Of a stretch of 64,000 nucleotides of DNA, positions 53,449-62,556 are shown piece by piece (positions within the stretch are counted from its first letter, which is position 1; each line of letters starts with the position of its first letter). The notes beneath the pieces are model-generated. The model saw only the letters and a program-made list of their open reading frames with translations. It was not told where the DNA came from and ran no database searches. This stretch comes from Bauldia sp965232525 (GTDB taxonomy: Bacteria > Pseudomonadota > Alphaproteobacteria > Rhizobiales > Kaistiaceae): positions 434,001 to 498,000 of the forward strand of contig NZ_OZ246980.1 of the NCBI RefSeq assembly GCF_965232525.1, in the 5' to 3' direction. Made by a program: the position numbers and the translations under genes.

Positions 53449-54828
53449 TCAAGCGCCGTAGCGTGCGCTCAGCCAAGCGAACAATGCCCGGATCGCCTGC
53501 GCTTCCCCGCCTTCCGGCTTGCCGGGCTTGGCGCTCGGCGTCCAAGCGAAGATGTCGCCATGGAGCCAGGGTATGTCGTCGGGGACGAAACGCGACAGGA
53601 ACAATGCGGCGGTGATCGAACCGGCGAATGGCGAATTGCCCGCGTTGTTGATGTCGGCCACCTTCGAGTCGAGCATCGTCTGATAATCCGGCCACAGCGG
53701 CATGTGCCAGACCGGATCGGCGACGGCGTCGCCATGGCGCGTCAGTTCGGCAATCAGCGAATCATCTGTGCCGTAGATCGGGGCGATGTCCGGACCCACG
53801 GCAACGCGGGCAGCGCCGGTCAGGGTAGCGAGATCGACGATCAGGTCGGGCTTCTCCTCGGCCGCCAGCGCCAGTGCGTCGGCGAGCACCAGGCGGCCCT
53901 CGGCATCGGTGTTGCCGATCTCGACGGTGAGCCCCTTGCGGCTGCGAAACACGTCGCCCGGCCGGAAAGCGCGGCTCGACACCGCGTTCTCCACCGCGGG
54001 GATCAGCACCCGCAACCGCACCGGCAAACCGGCATCCATCACCATGTGGGCCAGGCCGAGGATGTTGGCGGCACCGCCCATGTCCTTCTTCATCAGGCGC
54101 ATACCGGCGGACGGCTTGATGTCGAGGCCGCCGGTATCGAAACACACACCCTTGCCGACCAGGGTCAAGCGCGGCGCGGCGTCATCGCCCCAGGTGACAT
54201 CGATGAGGCGGGGCGAGCGCGCCACTGTCGCGCCGGCGCCGACCGTGTGGATCAGGGGGAAACCCTCCGCCAGTGCGTCGCCATAAACGACCGCGAACGC
54301 CGCCCCATGACGCTCGGCGAGGTCGGCCGCCGCTTCGGCGAGTTCCGTGGGTCCCATGTCGTTGGCCGGGGTGTTGACCAGATCGCGCGCCAGGGTCACT
54401 CCGTCCGCGATACGGGCGACATGGGCCGCGTCGACGCCGGTTGGCACCTGCAATCGCGGTCCCGGTTCGCCGGCCCGGTAACGGCTGAACCGGTAGGCGC
54501 CGAGGGCGAAGGCGAGCGTTGCCAGGGCCGGATCGTCGAAACCGGAGCCAAGGGCGTAATCGCCGGCGGGAAGCCGTGCCCCAAGCGTGCCGGCGACCAG
54601 CGACGGGCGATCGGCCGCCTCGCCCAGTCCGAACAGGACCGCCGCGGCGCCGCCATCGTCGCCGGGCAGCGTCAGGATTGCCCCAGCGTTTGCCTTGAAC
54701 TCCGCCGCGGCCACCCAGCCGCGCCACGCCGCGCCCGGCCCCGCCAGAAATGGGTCAAGGGTTGTCGGCGTGACGGCATGGATCGGACGGAGCGCGGATG
54801 ACGCGCCGGTGAACAAACTATCGGGCAA
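53449..54828 (-). CDS. Leucyl aminopeptidase family protein (M17)
   Basis: A 459-residue peptidase with the M17 catalytic domain: the metal/lysine segment GKGVCFDTGGLDIKPSAGMRLMKKDMGGA and the family signature NTDAEGRLVLADAL (residues ~300-313). The N-terminal macro-like domain is shortened. It removes N-terminal amino acids from peptides in the cytoplasm using two metal ions. Next to an NlpC/P60 enzyme, it may act in peptide recycling. Confidence 0.93.
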   Translation of the reverse strand: MPDSLFTGASSALRPIHAVTPTTLDPFLAGPGAAWRGWVAAAEFKANAGAILTLPGDDGGAAAVLFGLGEAADRPSLVAGTLGARLPAGDYALGSGFDDPALATLAFALGAYRFSRYRAGEPGPRLQVPTGVDAAHVARIADGVTLARDLVNTPANDMGPTELAEAAADLAERHGAAFAVVYGDALAEGFPLIHTVGAGATVARSPRLIDVTWGDDAAPRLTLVGKGVCFDTGGLDIKPSAGMRLMKKDMGGAANILGLAHMVMDAGLPVRLRVLIPAVENAVSSRAFRPGDVFRSRKGLTVEIGNTDAEGRLVLADALALAAEEKPDLIVDLATLTGAARVAVGPDIAPIYGTDDSLIAELTRHGDAVADPVWHMPLWPDYQTMLDSKVADINNAGNSPFAGSITAALFLSRFVPDDIPWLHGDIFAWTPSAKPGKPEGGEAQAIRALFAWLSARYGA

Positions 54829-54990
54829 GCGGGCCTCCCTCGGGGATCATCGGGACACCGAGTGGTAGCATAACCGCGCGTGGGCGATGCACGGACGCGA
54901 CGCCGCATGCCTCAAGGCAGCGCAGCGTTTTGTCGTGACGGGACGTGGGCACCCGATCTCGGAAGGCGACGATCAGTCGGAGGTGTGGTC

Positions 54991-55007
54991 GGCCGGCGTC
55001 GCCGGCC
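54991..55007 (-). terminator. Hairpin downstream of the Flp pilin gene
   Basis: GGCCGGC and GCCGGCC with a 3-nt loop form a perfect 7-bp stem 20 bp past the flp stop. No T-tract follows on the minus strand, so termination is only a possibility. Confidence 0.3.
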
Positions 55008-55026
55008 GGTGGTCAGAGAGCCAGCG

Positions 55027-55197
55027 TTACTGGCCGGTCATTTTGGCGGTGATCTCGCTCAGCGCCGGCGTCAGATAGGTGCCGATGGCGGTTGCGCCGA
55101 CGATGATGCCGATCGCGATCAGCGAGGCGATCAGGCCATACTCGATCGCGGTTGCCCCGGGTTCGTCCTTGCCAAAGCGCGCGAGCAGATTCTTCAT
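55027..55197 (-). CDS. flp: Flp/Fap-type pilin
   Basis: A 56-residue pilin precursor. A basic leader ending in a Gly-containing prepilin site (KDEPGATAIEYGLIASLIAIGIIVG) is followed by the hydrophobic assembly helix; the ATAIEYGLIA core with the Glu-Tyr pair is diagnostic of Flp pilins built by Tad systems. GAGGAG lies 7 nt before the ATG. No cpa/tad secretion genes are seen in this window, so the gene is an orphan, or the machinery is elsewhere. Confidence 0.92.
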   Translation of the reverse strand: MKNLLARFGKDEPGATAIEYGLIASLIAIGIIVGATAIGTYLTPALSEITAKMTGQ

Positions 55198-55508
55198 GAT
55201 TGACTCCTCACTCCACAGATCGGCCGAGCGGGGCGTTTGAGTATTTATTGTGTCTGCGCGCTCCCGAAGCCGCGAGACAATTTACTTAGAATTTGCTGCA
55301 ATCAAGTTAATGACTAGGTTTATTGTTAGGATATTAAGTTACGGCTTATTAACTTTAAGAAATATCTAAGGCATACGGCAAAAGAATGGCCACTCAAGTC
55401 TTTTCAAATTGTATCGATGTCGTTAGCAATTCGTTCACGATAACCGGGAAGGCGGCGTTTACCACGCCGAACCGGACCGAGACCGCCGCATCGCGCGGCC
55501 CGCCCGCG
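55198..55508. promoter_or_regulatory. AT-rich leader upstream of the Flp pilin gene, no gene recognised
   Basis: About 55245-55400 is strikingly AT-rich compared with the flanking genes (for example TTATTAACTTTAAG and ATTTACTTAGAATTTG). On the minus strand AATAAATACT lies about 45 bp before the pilin start and could be a -10 element; no good -35 was seen. Such a leader suits strong or xenogeneic-silencer-controlled expression. A short plus-strand frame from 55386 has no recognisable product. Confidence 0.4.
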
Positions 55509-56456
55509 CTACTGACCGGACGCCTCCTCTGGCGTCACCAGATCGATCACCACGCTGTAGAGGCTGGCGTCCGGCGTGGTGAAACCGCCACCGCCGAAGC
55601 CCAGACGATCGACCGCATCGAGCGCCTGGGGATTGGTCTGCGCCATCAACGTCAGCGCCTGGCCGAGCAACTGCTTCAGTTCCGGTGGCAGGGTGCTGCG
55701 CACAACATGCGGGCCGAACGGGATGAGGGGCGACTTCCAGATGACCCGGATGCGGGCCATGTCGAGCTCATCCGCGGCGACCATCCGGGACAGGACGCCG
55801 AAGTCGTAGCCCGTCGCCGACGGTCCGGTCAGGCTAGACCAGCCGACACCGACATCGACGTCGCCGGACAGCACCGCGGTGATCGCCGCTCGCGGATCCT
55901 CGACTGTGGCGATGCGGGTGAAGTACTGGCGCGGCGCGATGCCCTCCTCGGCGAACGCCGCCATCGGAACCAGCCGCCCGGCGACGGAGTCCGCTCCGGT
56001 CAGCGCCAGGCTCTTCCCACGCGCATCGGCGAGCGAGGCGATGTCACTGTCGGCCGACGCCACCAGGATCGAGTGGAAGCCGAGCGCACCGTCGGCGGCG
56101 ACTGGCGCCGCGATCGCCTCGACGCAGCCGCAGCTCACGGCGGCGGTGGCGAAACTGGTGGCGGTGTTGATGCCGTAATCGATGTCCGCGGCTTCATGGG
56201 CGGCGATCAACGCATCATAGCTGTCGAAGGTGACCAGCGCGACGGGGACCCTCGCGCGATCCTGCAGGTAGAGGCGAAACGGCTCAAGCCGTGTCGCGTC
56301 GTAGGCGGCGCCGGTCGGCGCGAAGACGCCGACTCTCAGAAGATCGATCTCGTCGCGCCAGTCGGCAAATCCGGCCTGGACCGCCACCAAGGACGATGCC
56401 GCCGCGACCAAGATGGCCCGGCACGCAGCACCAACCATCCGTCCCATGTTTCTCAT
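55509..56456 (-). CDS. Phosphate/phosphonate-type ABC transporter substrate-binding protein (PhnD-like)
   Basis: A 315-residue periplasmic binding protein with signal peptide (AILVAAASSLVAVQAGFA). It shows the PhnD-family layout: LRVGVFAPTGAAYDATRLEPFRLYLQ, IDYGINTATSFA, LADARGKSLALTGADSVAGRL and IPFGPHVVRSTLPPELKQLL. The ligand is not certain because family members bind phosphonates, phosphite or other anions. No ABC permease or ATPase gene adjoins it. The ATG at 56456 is a choice; ATG at 56447 is also possible. Confidence 0.8.
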   Translation of the reverse strand: MRNMGRMVGAACRAILVAAASSLVAVQAGFADWRDEIDLLRVGVFAPTGAAYDATRLEPFRLYLQDRARVPVALVTFDSYDALIAAHEAADIDYGINTATSFATAAVSCGCVEAIAAPVAADGALGFHSILVASADSDIASLADARGKSLALTGADSVAGRLVPMAAFAEEGIAPRQYFTRIATVEDPRAAITAVLSGDVDVGVGWSSLTGPSATGYDFGVLSRMVAADELDMARIRVIWKSPLIPFGPHVVRSTLPPELKQLLGQALTLMAQTNPQALDAVDRLGFGGGGFTTPDASLYSVVIDLVTPEEASGQ

Positions 56457-56487
56457 CGTCACCGGCACCCCGTCATCGCGGTTCGTC

Positions 56488-57348
56488 TCATGCGTCCTTT
56501 GCTTCTGCAGCATCGTCCGTTTCGCCTTCCGTGTCGGCGAGGTCCTTGTTGACGTACCAGTCGTCGTATCGCGTCGCTTCCGGATACCAGCGCACAAAGC
56601 CGTTGGCCTCCATCAGGCTCTTGATCGCCTCCCGTTTCCGCTTGTCATGGGCGTGCTCGATCGTAAAGAAATCGATCCGACGCTTCGAGAAATCAAAGGC
56701 ATCGAGGATCATGAATTCCGAGCCTTCGGTATCGACGGAGATGTAGTCGATGTGATCCGGCGCCTCGTAACGATCAAGCAGGTCGTTGAGGGTGAGAGTC
56801 GGTACCTCGATCTGGCGCTTCACTTCCCGGCCGTCATGAACGCCGGTGGCCGTACCCGAAATGCGGGCGTAAATCGGCAACTCAGTGCAGTCGAACGATA
56901 CCGTCTCGCCGGAACGATCGGTGATGCATTCGTAGGCGATGTGGCATTGACGATTCTTCGCAAGGCCCTCGTGCCACTCCACGTTCGGCTCCGCGAGAAT
57001 GCCGCTCCATCCGTAGTCCTTCTCCAGGACGAAGGTATTCGACATCACCCGCCCGTCGGTCGCGCCGAACTCGACGAAGTATCCGGCCCGCTTGTTTTTG
57101 GTCATGTGCAAGACCCAGGAATCCTGCGCGATGTTCGCCGTCGAGCGAGCCTTGTTGGCGATGGCGAACAGAAAGAAATCGACCATCGGCTGATAGTCGT
57201 GTTTGCCCCGATAGACGTGAAACATGATCTCGGCAACCAGGCGTTTTTCCGCCTGGGAGAAATCGACGTCCGTCCGGCCCTTCAGAGCCGCCGACGCTCT
57301 TCTCAGGACGGGCTCGAACAACCAAGGTTTCTCGAAGAGTTCGGACAC
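56488..57348 (-). CDS. FkbM family methyltransferase
   Basis: A 286-residue protein. The FkbM SAM-binding start AGYFVEFGATDGRVMSNTF (around residue 87) is followed by SGILAEPNVEWH, then DYISVDTEGSEFMILDAFDF, both hallmark stretches of the family. O-methylation of a sugar or small molecule is typical. The C-terminus is acidic (DTEGETDDAAEAKDA). On the same strand as the PhnD-like gene, 31 bp apart, possibly co-transcribed. Confidence 0.9.
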   Translation of the reverse strand: MSELFEKPWLFEPVLRRASAALKGRTDVDFSQAEKRLVAEIMFHVYRGKHDYQPMVDFFLFAIANKARSTANIAQDSWVLHMTKNKRAGYFVEFGATDGRVMSNTFVLEKDYGWSGILAEPNVEWHEGLAKNRQCHIAYECITDRSGETVSFDCTELPIYARISGTATGVHDGREVKRQIEVPTLTLNDLLDRYEAPDHIDYISVDTEGSEFMILDAFDFSKRRIDFFTIEHAHDKRKREAIKSLMEANGFVRWYPEATRYDDWYVNKDLADTEGETDDAAEAKDA

Positions 57349-57433
57349 GCTCGTTCCCCCCGGTGGCTCACAAGGGCTTCATCAGAACGCTGCTCGGCCA
57401 TACCACGCCTGGCGCCATTATCGTTCGCAACCC

Positions 57434-58447
57434 TTACGTCCGCCGAAACGCGAAGGCGCTGCTTTGCCGATATGTCTCACCCGGCATCAAGGCCGTACGA
57501 GGGAATGCGGGTTGATTGGGCGCATCGGGGAACATCTGCGGCTCGAAGCACACACCGGACGACACGCGATAGCGGCGACCGCCGAGCCCGGGCACTGCAA
57601 TATCCATCATGTTGCCGTCGTAGAACTGGACCCCCGGCTCGGTCGAATGCACGACCATCTCGACGCCGCTGATCGGCGAGCGAAGCCGCGCCAGCGGCCG
57701 AGGCGCATCGGCACGGCGCGTATCGATCGCCATGTTGATGTCATAGAGGACGCGCTCGCCGCCCTGGTTAAGCCGGATCGGGCGGGGTTCGCGAAAGTCG
57801 TAGGGCGTTCCCGCCACCGGACGAATCTCACCGATCGGAATCAGATACTCGTCGACGGGGGTGTAGGCGTCAGCGAAGATCTGGACGTCGTGGTCGAGGA
57901 TCGAGTCGCCGTCGTCGAGGTTGAAATAGGAGTGCTGCGCCAGGTTGACGACGGTCTCAGCGTCGGTGGTGGCGGTGATATCGAAAGCGAGCGTCGCCGG
58001 CGCGCGCACCTCATAGCGACAGGTCACCGCGAGTCGGCCGGGATAGCCCTGATCGCCATCTTCGCTGACGAGCGCCAGCGTGACGCTGCGATCGTTATGT
58101 TCCACCAGTTGCCAGTTGCGCACGCCGAAACCGTGGGAACCGCCGTGCAGATGGGTTCGCCCGGCTTCGTTGAGGTCGAGTGTGTAGCGGGTTCCGTCGA
58201 TTTCCAGCCGCCCGCCGGCGGTGCGATTGGCCGTGCGGCCGACCAGCGCGCCGAAGAAGGGCGAGTGCAGCCGGTAGCTGTCGAAGTCGTCGAAGCCGAG
58301 GACCAGCGGATGGTCGATCCCGGCAAGGCGCACGTCCCGGATGACCGCGCCATACGTCATGATCTGCGCCGAAAGGGCGTCGTTGCCGATCGTCACCTCG
58401 TGCACGTCGGCGCCGTCGGGCATCTGCCCGAACCGTCTTGCTGTCAT
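57434..58447 (-). CDS. galM: Aldose 1-epimerase (galactose mutarotase)
   Basis: A 337-residue enzyme interconverting alpha and beta anomers of aldoses. Motifs: LGFDDFDSY, FFGALVGRTANR (first substrate-binding region), THLHGGSHGFG (catalytic His), NLAQHSYFNL (second conserved His) and EPGVQFYDGN with the base Glu region. The ATG at 58447 lies 10 bp after the phosphomannomutase stop, suggesting a two-gene sugar metabolism operon. Confidence 0.94.
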   Translation of the reverse strand: MTARRFGQMPDGADVHEVTIGNDALSAQIMTYGAVIRDVRLAGIDHPLVLGFDDFDSYRLHSPFFGALVGRTANRTAGGRLEIDGTRYTLDLNEAGRTHLHGGSHGFGVRNWQLVEHNDRSVTLALVSEDGDQGYPGRLAVTCRYEVRAPATLAFDITATTDAETVVNLAQHSYFNLDDGDSILDHDVQIFADAYTPVDEYLIPIGEIRPVAGTPYDFREPRPIRLNQGGERVLYDINMAIDTRRADAPRPLARLRSPISGVEMVVHSTEPGVQFYDGNMMDIAVPGLGGRRYRVSSGVCFEPQMFPDAPNQPAFPRTALMPGETYRQSSAFAFRRT

Positions 58448-58457
58448 CGGGTCGCCC

Positions 58458-59978
58458 TCAGATCGTCTGATTGTAGTCACCGACCTGAGGGTGTTCGCGC
58501 AACACCTTGTCAACGGTCGCAAACATCTCACGCATCCGGGCTTCCGACACTGGGCTCTCGACGACCACCACCAGCTCCGGCTTATTCGACGACGCCCGCA
58601 CCAGGCCCCAGGTACCGTCGTCCATGACGACCCGGACCCCGTTGACCGTCACCAGATCGGCGATCGCGTGATCGTCGAGGGTCTCGCCGGCGTCGCGCAT
58701 CGCGATGAACCGGTCGCGGACGGCATCGGCCACGGCGTACTTCACTTCGTCGTCGCAGTGCGCCGCCATGGTCGGCGAGCCCCAGGTCCGGGGTAGCGCC
58801 CGCTTGAGGTCGGCCATCGACTTGTCCGGATTGCGGTCGAGCATGTCGAGCACCGCGATCGCGGACACCAAGCCGTCGTCGTAACCGCGGCCAATCGGCT
58901 GGTTGAAAAAGTAGTGGCCGGATTTCTCGAAGCCGGCCAGCGCCTTCAACTCGTGCACCCGGCGCTTGATGTAGGAATGGCCGGTCTTCCAGTAGTCGGC
59001 GCCGGCGTCATTCTCCTTCAGCACCGGATCGGTGGCGAACAGCCCGGTCGACTTGACGTCGACCACGAAGGTGCAGCCGCGGTGGAGCGCCGACAGATCG
59101 CGGGCCAGCATCACCCCGACCTTGTCGGCGAAGATTTCGTCGCCCTCGTTGTCGATGACGCCGCAGCGATCGCCGTCGCCGTCGAAACCGAGGCCGATGT
59201 CGGCATCGTGCTCCTTCACCGCGTCAGCGATGGCGTGCAGCATCTTCAAGTCTTCCGGGTTCGGATTGTAGCGCGGGAAAGTGTAGTCGAGCTCGGTGTC
59301 GAGGGGGATGACCTCGGCGCCGATCGCTTCCAGCACGCCGGGCACGAACGGGCCGGCGGTGCCATTGCCGCAGGCGGCGACCACCCTGATCTTGCGCTTA
59401 AGCCGCGGACGCGCGGTCAGGTCGACCGCGTAGCGCTCGGCAAGGTCCTCGACATAAACGTAAGAGCCTTCGTGGCGGAGGTCGAAATCGGCGTCGAGAA
59501 CGATGGTCTTGAGCTTGCCCATCTCGTCCGGCCCGAAGGTAATCGGCCGCTGGGCGCCCATTTTCACCCCGGTCCAGCCGTTCTCGTTGTGCGACGCGGT
59601 CACCATGGCGACGGCAGGGACGTCGAGGGCGAACTGGCCGTAATAGGCCATCGGCGTCATCGCCAGGCCGATGTCATAGACGCGGCAGCCCGACGCCATC
59701 AGCCCGGTCATCAGCGCCGCTTTGATCGAACCGGAATACTCTCGGTAATCGTGGGCGGTGACGATCTCGCGCCGTACCCCCATGCGGCCAAGCAGAGTGC
59801 CGATCCCCATGCCAAGCGCGGTCACGCCCATCAGGTTCAGCTCGGGCGGCTTGTCGGAACCGGGAATCCCGTACCACCAGCGGGCGTCGTATTCTCGGAA
59901 GCCGGTCGGTTTGACCAGGGGCGTGGTCTCGAATTCCAGCGTATTCGGCCGAAGGTCGGAGCGGGGCTTGGGATACAT
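58458..59978 (-). CDS. Phosphomannomutase/phosphoglucomutase
   Basis: A 506-residue alpha-D-phosphohexomutase. The catalytic phosphoserine is Ser129 in TASHNENGW; the metal loop is DGDGDRCGV (about 264-272); the sugar-binding stretch has EKSGHYFF; and the C-terminal phosphate-binding region has VRASSNKPELVVVVE. It interconverts mannose- or glucose-6-phosphate and the 1-phosphate, supplying mannose-1-phosphate for the ManC-like enzyme at 42577 or glucose-1-phosphate for glycans. Located upstream of galM. Confidence 0.94.
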   Translation of the reverse strand: MYPKPRSDLRPNTLEFETTPLVKPTGFREYDARWWYGIPGSDKPPELNLMGVTALGMGIGTLLGRMGVRREIVTAHDYREYSGSIKAALMTGLMASGCRVYDIGLAMTPMAYYGQFALDVPAVAMVTASHNENGWTGVKMGAQRPITFGPDEMGKLKTIVLDADFDLRHEGSYVYVEDLAERYAVDLTARPRLKRKIRVVAACGNGTAGPFVPGVLEAIGAEVIPLDTELDYTFPRYNPNPEDLKMLHAIADAVKEHDADIGLGFDGDGDRCGVIDNEGDEIFADKVGVMLARDLSALHRGCTFVVDVKSTGLFATDPVLKENDAGADYWKTGHSYIKRRVHELKALAGFEKSGHYFFNQPIGRGYDDGLVSAIAVLDMLDRNPDKSMADLKRALPRTWGSPTMAAHCDDEVKYAVADAVRDRFIAMRDAGETLDDHAIADLVTVNGVRVVMDDGTWGLVRASSNKPELVVVVESPVSEARMREMFATVDKVLREHPQVGDYNQTI

Positions 59979-60059
59979 CAGCAGCGTCCTTTGGAGGGTC
60001 GCCGGGTCTTAACAGAGCCACCGGCCCCGGGAAAGGCGGGGTTCGGCGTTACCGTTCCA

Positions 60060-60824
60060 CTAGACCCAGCCGCCATCGAAGACGACGCTCTGATTGGTCA
60101 CCGCCGAGGCTTCGTCGGAAGCGTAGAAGAGCACCGCGCGGGCGATGTCGGCAGGCTCGAGGGTGCGTTGCAGGCACTGATCGCGCATCAGTTGCTCGAT
60201 GGCTTCCGGCGTTACCCATAACTCCTTCTGCCGGTCGGTCATGATCCAGCCGGGGGCGATCGAATTGATGCGGATGTTGTGTTCGCCGAGTTCATGGGCA
60301 AGGCCGCGGGTCAGACCGACGATGCCGGCCTTGGCGGCGGTGTAGACCGGCATGCCGCCAAAGGCGACCATCCACGAGCCCGACCCCATGTTGACGATGG
60401 CGCCGTTCTTCGCCTTCTTCATGTCGTCGACAACCGCTTGGATCGCGAAGAACTGGTGCTTCAGGTTGACGTTGATCCGTTCGTCGAAATAGTCCGAGGT
60501 CACTTCAGCCAGCGTGTGGCGCTCGTCATGAGCGGCGTTGTTGACCAGGACCGTGATCGGTCCCAGCGCCTTGCGGATCGCCTTGATGGCGGCGCGCAAC
60601 GCGTCGATGTCGGTGAGATCGGCGGCCTCGAAGTGGACTTTTTGGCGACGGCGCTTGATCCGCCCGACCAGCGCCTTCGACGCCTTCTCGTTGACATCGA
60701 TGAAGCCGACCTTCGACCCCTGCGCGGCAAAATGCTCGACAATCGACTCGCCGATGCCGCTGCCACCGCCGGTCACCAGGACCGTGCGGCCCTTGAGGCT
60801 CGGGTAGATCGCGCCATACTTCAT
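60060..60824 (-). CDS. Short-chain dehydrogenase/reductase (SDR)
   Basis: A 254-residue oxidoreductase: Rossmann motif TGGGSGIG near residue 20, DLTDIDAL, NNAA, the catalytic Ser in MGSGSWMV and Tyr/Lys in YTAAKAG, and RINSIAPGWIMT. NAD(P)-dependent oxidation or reduction of an alcohol or sugar is expected, with the substrate unknown. ATG at 60824 is used; a GTG two codons earlier is possible. Separated by 81 bp from the mutase. Confidence 0.93.
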   Translation of the reverse strand: MKYGAIYPSLKGRTVLVTGGGSGIGESIVEHFAAQGSKVGFIDVNEKASKALVGRIKRRRQKVHFEAADLTDIDALRAAIKAIRKALGPITVLVNNAAHDERHTLAEVTSDYFDERINVNLKHQFFAIQAVVDDMKKAKNGAIVNMGSGSWMVAFGGMPVYTAAKAGIVGLTRGLAHELGEHNIRINSIAPGWIMTDRQKELWVTPEAIEQLMRDQCLQRTLEPADIARAVLFYASDEASAVTNQSVVFDGGWV

Positions 60825-60970
60825 CTTCACGGGTCGATGCCTCTCGCTTCTTCTGTGCCGGGGGGCCGAGGTCCACGATAAACGGGGCACCGCGGCGGGA
60901 AATGGCGTATAGCATTTCCTAACCTCGGTTGCCCATAATCCCCACCGGACCCGACCGGAGACCGCTGTTC

Positions 60971-61756
60971 ATGCTTGGCATTCGTGTTATCGCCGCCGCT
61001 GCCGCCGGCATCCTGCTGACCGCGGGCGCGGCCCATGCCCAGGACGCCTACTATGGCGAGGCGCCGCAATATGTGCTCGATCTCGGTATCGGCGGGCTGG
61101 CCAAGCCGAAATATCCCGGCGCCGACGACTACATACTGGTGCCCTATCCGATCGCCCAGGTCAGTCGCTTCTATCTTCCTGTGGTCGGCCAGCAGTCGAA
61201 AAGTACCCGTAACGGGTTGTTCATCGGCCCGTCCTTCGGCATCAACGGCGAGCGCAAGCCGTCCGACGACAAGAGCCTCAAGGGCACCAAGAAGGTGCCG
61301 ACATCATTCGAACTGGGCCTGCGCGGCGGCGTGCGATCCGGCCCGTTCACGGTCTATGCCTCCGCCCGCCAGGGGTTCGACGGCCACACCGGCCAGGTCG
61401 GCGACGTCGGCATCAACGTCACCATGCCGATCACGCCGAACCTGTCGCTGACCGCCGGGCCCCGCGCCGGCTGGGGCTCGCAGGATTACATGCGTACCTA
61501 TTTCGGCGTGACCGGCAAGGAAGCCGCGCGCGGCCCGCTGAAAAAGTACCGCCCCGACGGCGGCTTCCAGTCGGTCGGCCTGGTCGCCACCGCGACCCTG
61601 GCGCTCAGCGACCGCACCAGCCTCCATGCCCGCGGTAGCTGGGACCGGCTGATCGGGGACGCGGGCGACAGCCCGATCGTCAAGGCCGGCGACAAGAACC
61701 AGTGGACCGCCGGCCTCGGCATCAGCCGCCGGTTCGACTTCAACCTGTTTCGGTAG
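60971..61756 (+). CDS. MipA/OmpV family outer membrane protein
   Basis: A 261-residue protein with signal peptide (RVIAAAAAGILLTAGAAHA) and MipA/OmpV features: LDLGIGGLAKPKYPGADDY, then alternating beta strands with VGINVTMPITPNLSLTAGPRAGWGSQDYM and SLHARGSWDRLIGDAGDSPIV, ending in an aromatic-containing FNLFR. These outer membrane barrels act as scaffolds for murein synthesis or as channels. Divergent from the SDR gene. Confidence 0.9.
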   Translation: MLGIRVIAAAAAGILLTAGAAHAQDAYYGEAPQYVLDLGIGGLAKPKYPGADDYILVPYPIAQVSRFYLPVVGQQSKSTRNGLFIGPSFGINGERKPSDDKSLKGTKKVPTSFELGLRGGVRSGPFTVYASARQGFDGHTGQVGDVGINVTMPITPNLSLTAGPRAGWGSQDYMRTYFGVTGKEAARGPLKKYRPDGGFQSVGLVATATLALSDRTSLHARGSWDRLIGDAGDSPIVKAGDKNQWTAGLGISRRFDFNLFR

Positions 61757-61764
61757 GGCCCCCA

Positions 61765-61793
61765 CCCGCTCGTCCCCGCAGAGGCGGGGATCC
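61765..61793. repeat. Short palindromic element after the MipA gene
   Basis: CGTCCCCGCAGAGGCGGGGAT contains a 6-bp stem CCCCGC/GCGGGG with a short loop, a dispersed palindrome type that recurs at 62434-62455 and in variant forms at 21831-21853 and 62490-62507. It could double as a terminator hairpin, though no T-tract follows. Confidence 0.5.
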
Positions 61794-61901
61794 AGCTCGG
61801 CTTCGAGCTCGAGCCGCAGCTCAAACGCCATTCGGCCAGAGAACGACGGGGCATCATGCAGGGCGTCAACGCCGACTGGTTGGTCTTTCAATCCAACGTG
61901 T

Positions 61902-62198
61902 TCAGTAGGGACAATCTGGCCCTGGACGGAGCACCCCCTCTACGATCCGCCGGCCCTCAGCTGCTTCATGACCGTGCTCAGTAAGAGCTACGACCGCGAG
62001 CTCTCCGAGCGATTCGCATTTGACGAGTCCTGATCGCTCCAATGTCTCGAGGCACGTGCGAATGTCTTCATGAACTCCGCCGAGTGCCAATCTCTCTAGA
62101 TAATCCCCGAGAACTCGTTCATTGCTGCGGTAGCCCACCTCTCGTTGTAGAACCCGTAGTATCGCAAGCGCGCGATGCTCGTTCCGAATCTGCTCCAT
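61902..62198 (-). CDS. Phage Mu-like winged-helix protein (VpaChn25_0724-type), orphan
   Basis: A 98-residue protein: RNEHRALAILRVLQREVGYRSNERVLGDYLE, then HEDIRTCLETLERSGLVKCE and VVALTEHGHEAAEGRRIVEGVLRPGPD. This matches a small protein family found beside structural or regulatory genes of Mu-like phages, with a winged-helix look. Here no other phage gene adjoins it. Base composition is noticeably lower in GC than the surroundings, and repeats flank both sides, so it is probably a phage relic or a domesticated copy. ATG at 62198 is preferred to a TTG 33 bp upstream. Confidence 0.6.
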   Translation of the reverse strand: MEQIRNEHRALAILRVLQREVGYRSNERVLGDYLERLALGGVHEDIRTCLETLERSGLVKCESLGELAVVALTEHGHEAAEGRRIVEGVLRPGPDCPY

Positions 62199-62276
62199 AG
62201 TTGTCGGTTGGTTGGGTCGCTGATCTTCCAATTTAGGTCATCCGTTCGGTTTGGAGCATCGCGCGTCACCGTTCTT

Positions 62277-62416
62277 GCGTCTTTCGAGGCTCGCTTCGCT
62301 CGGTTCTCAAGATGAGGCTGGTGGTGTTAACCCCAAGGCCGTGCCCCGCCTAACGAGGCAACCCACGTCCCTCATGCTGAGGCGCGAGGGCGTGAGCCCG
62401 AGCCTCGAAGCGCGCA
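62277..62416. repeat. Paired palindromic repeat (TTCGAGGCTCG type), copy 2
   Basis: The left end GCGTCTTTCGAGGCTCGCTTCG..CTCAAGATGAGG is the reverse complement of the right end of the element at 21273-21411; the right end CCTCATGCTGAGGCGCGAGG..GAGCCTCGAAGCGC mirrors its left end. The two copies are therefore in opposite orientation. No coding sequence is seen. Confidence 0.65.
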
Positions 62417-62429
62417 CCGCCCGTTCACC

Positions 62430-62556
62430 GCTCGTCCCCGCGGAGGCGGGGACCCAGAGTTTGGCACAACATCTCCAGTACCGCCTGGATTCCCGCCTGC
62501 GCGGGAATGAGCGGAGGTTTGTGGATTCAGCGCGGCGGGCGCCTACCACCCACCGC
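62430..62556. repeat. Short palindromic repeats upstream of the VOC gene, no gene recognised
   Basis: Two units, CCCCGCGGAGGCGGGG (62438-62453) and TCCCGCCTGCGCGGGA (about 62491-62507), lie about 50 bp apart. Both are variants of the palindrome at 61765. The remaining bases up to the VOC stop show no motif. Confidence 0.5.
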
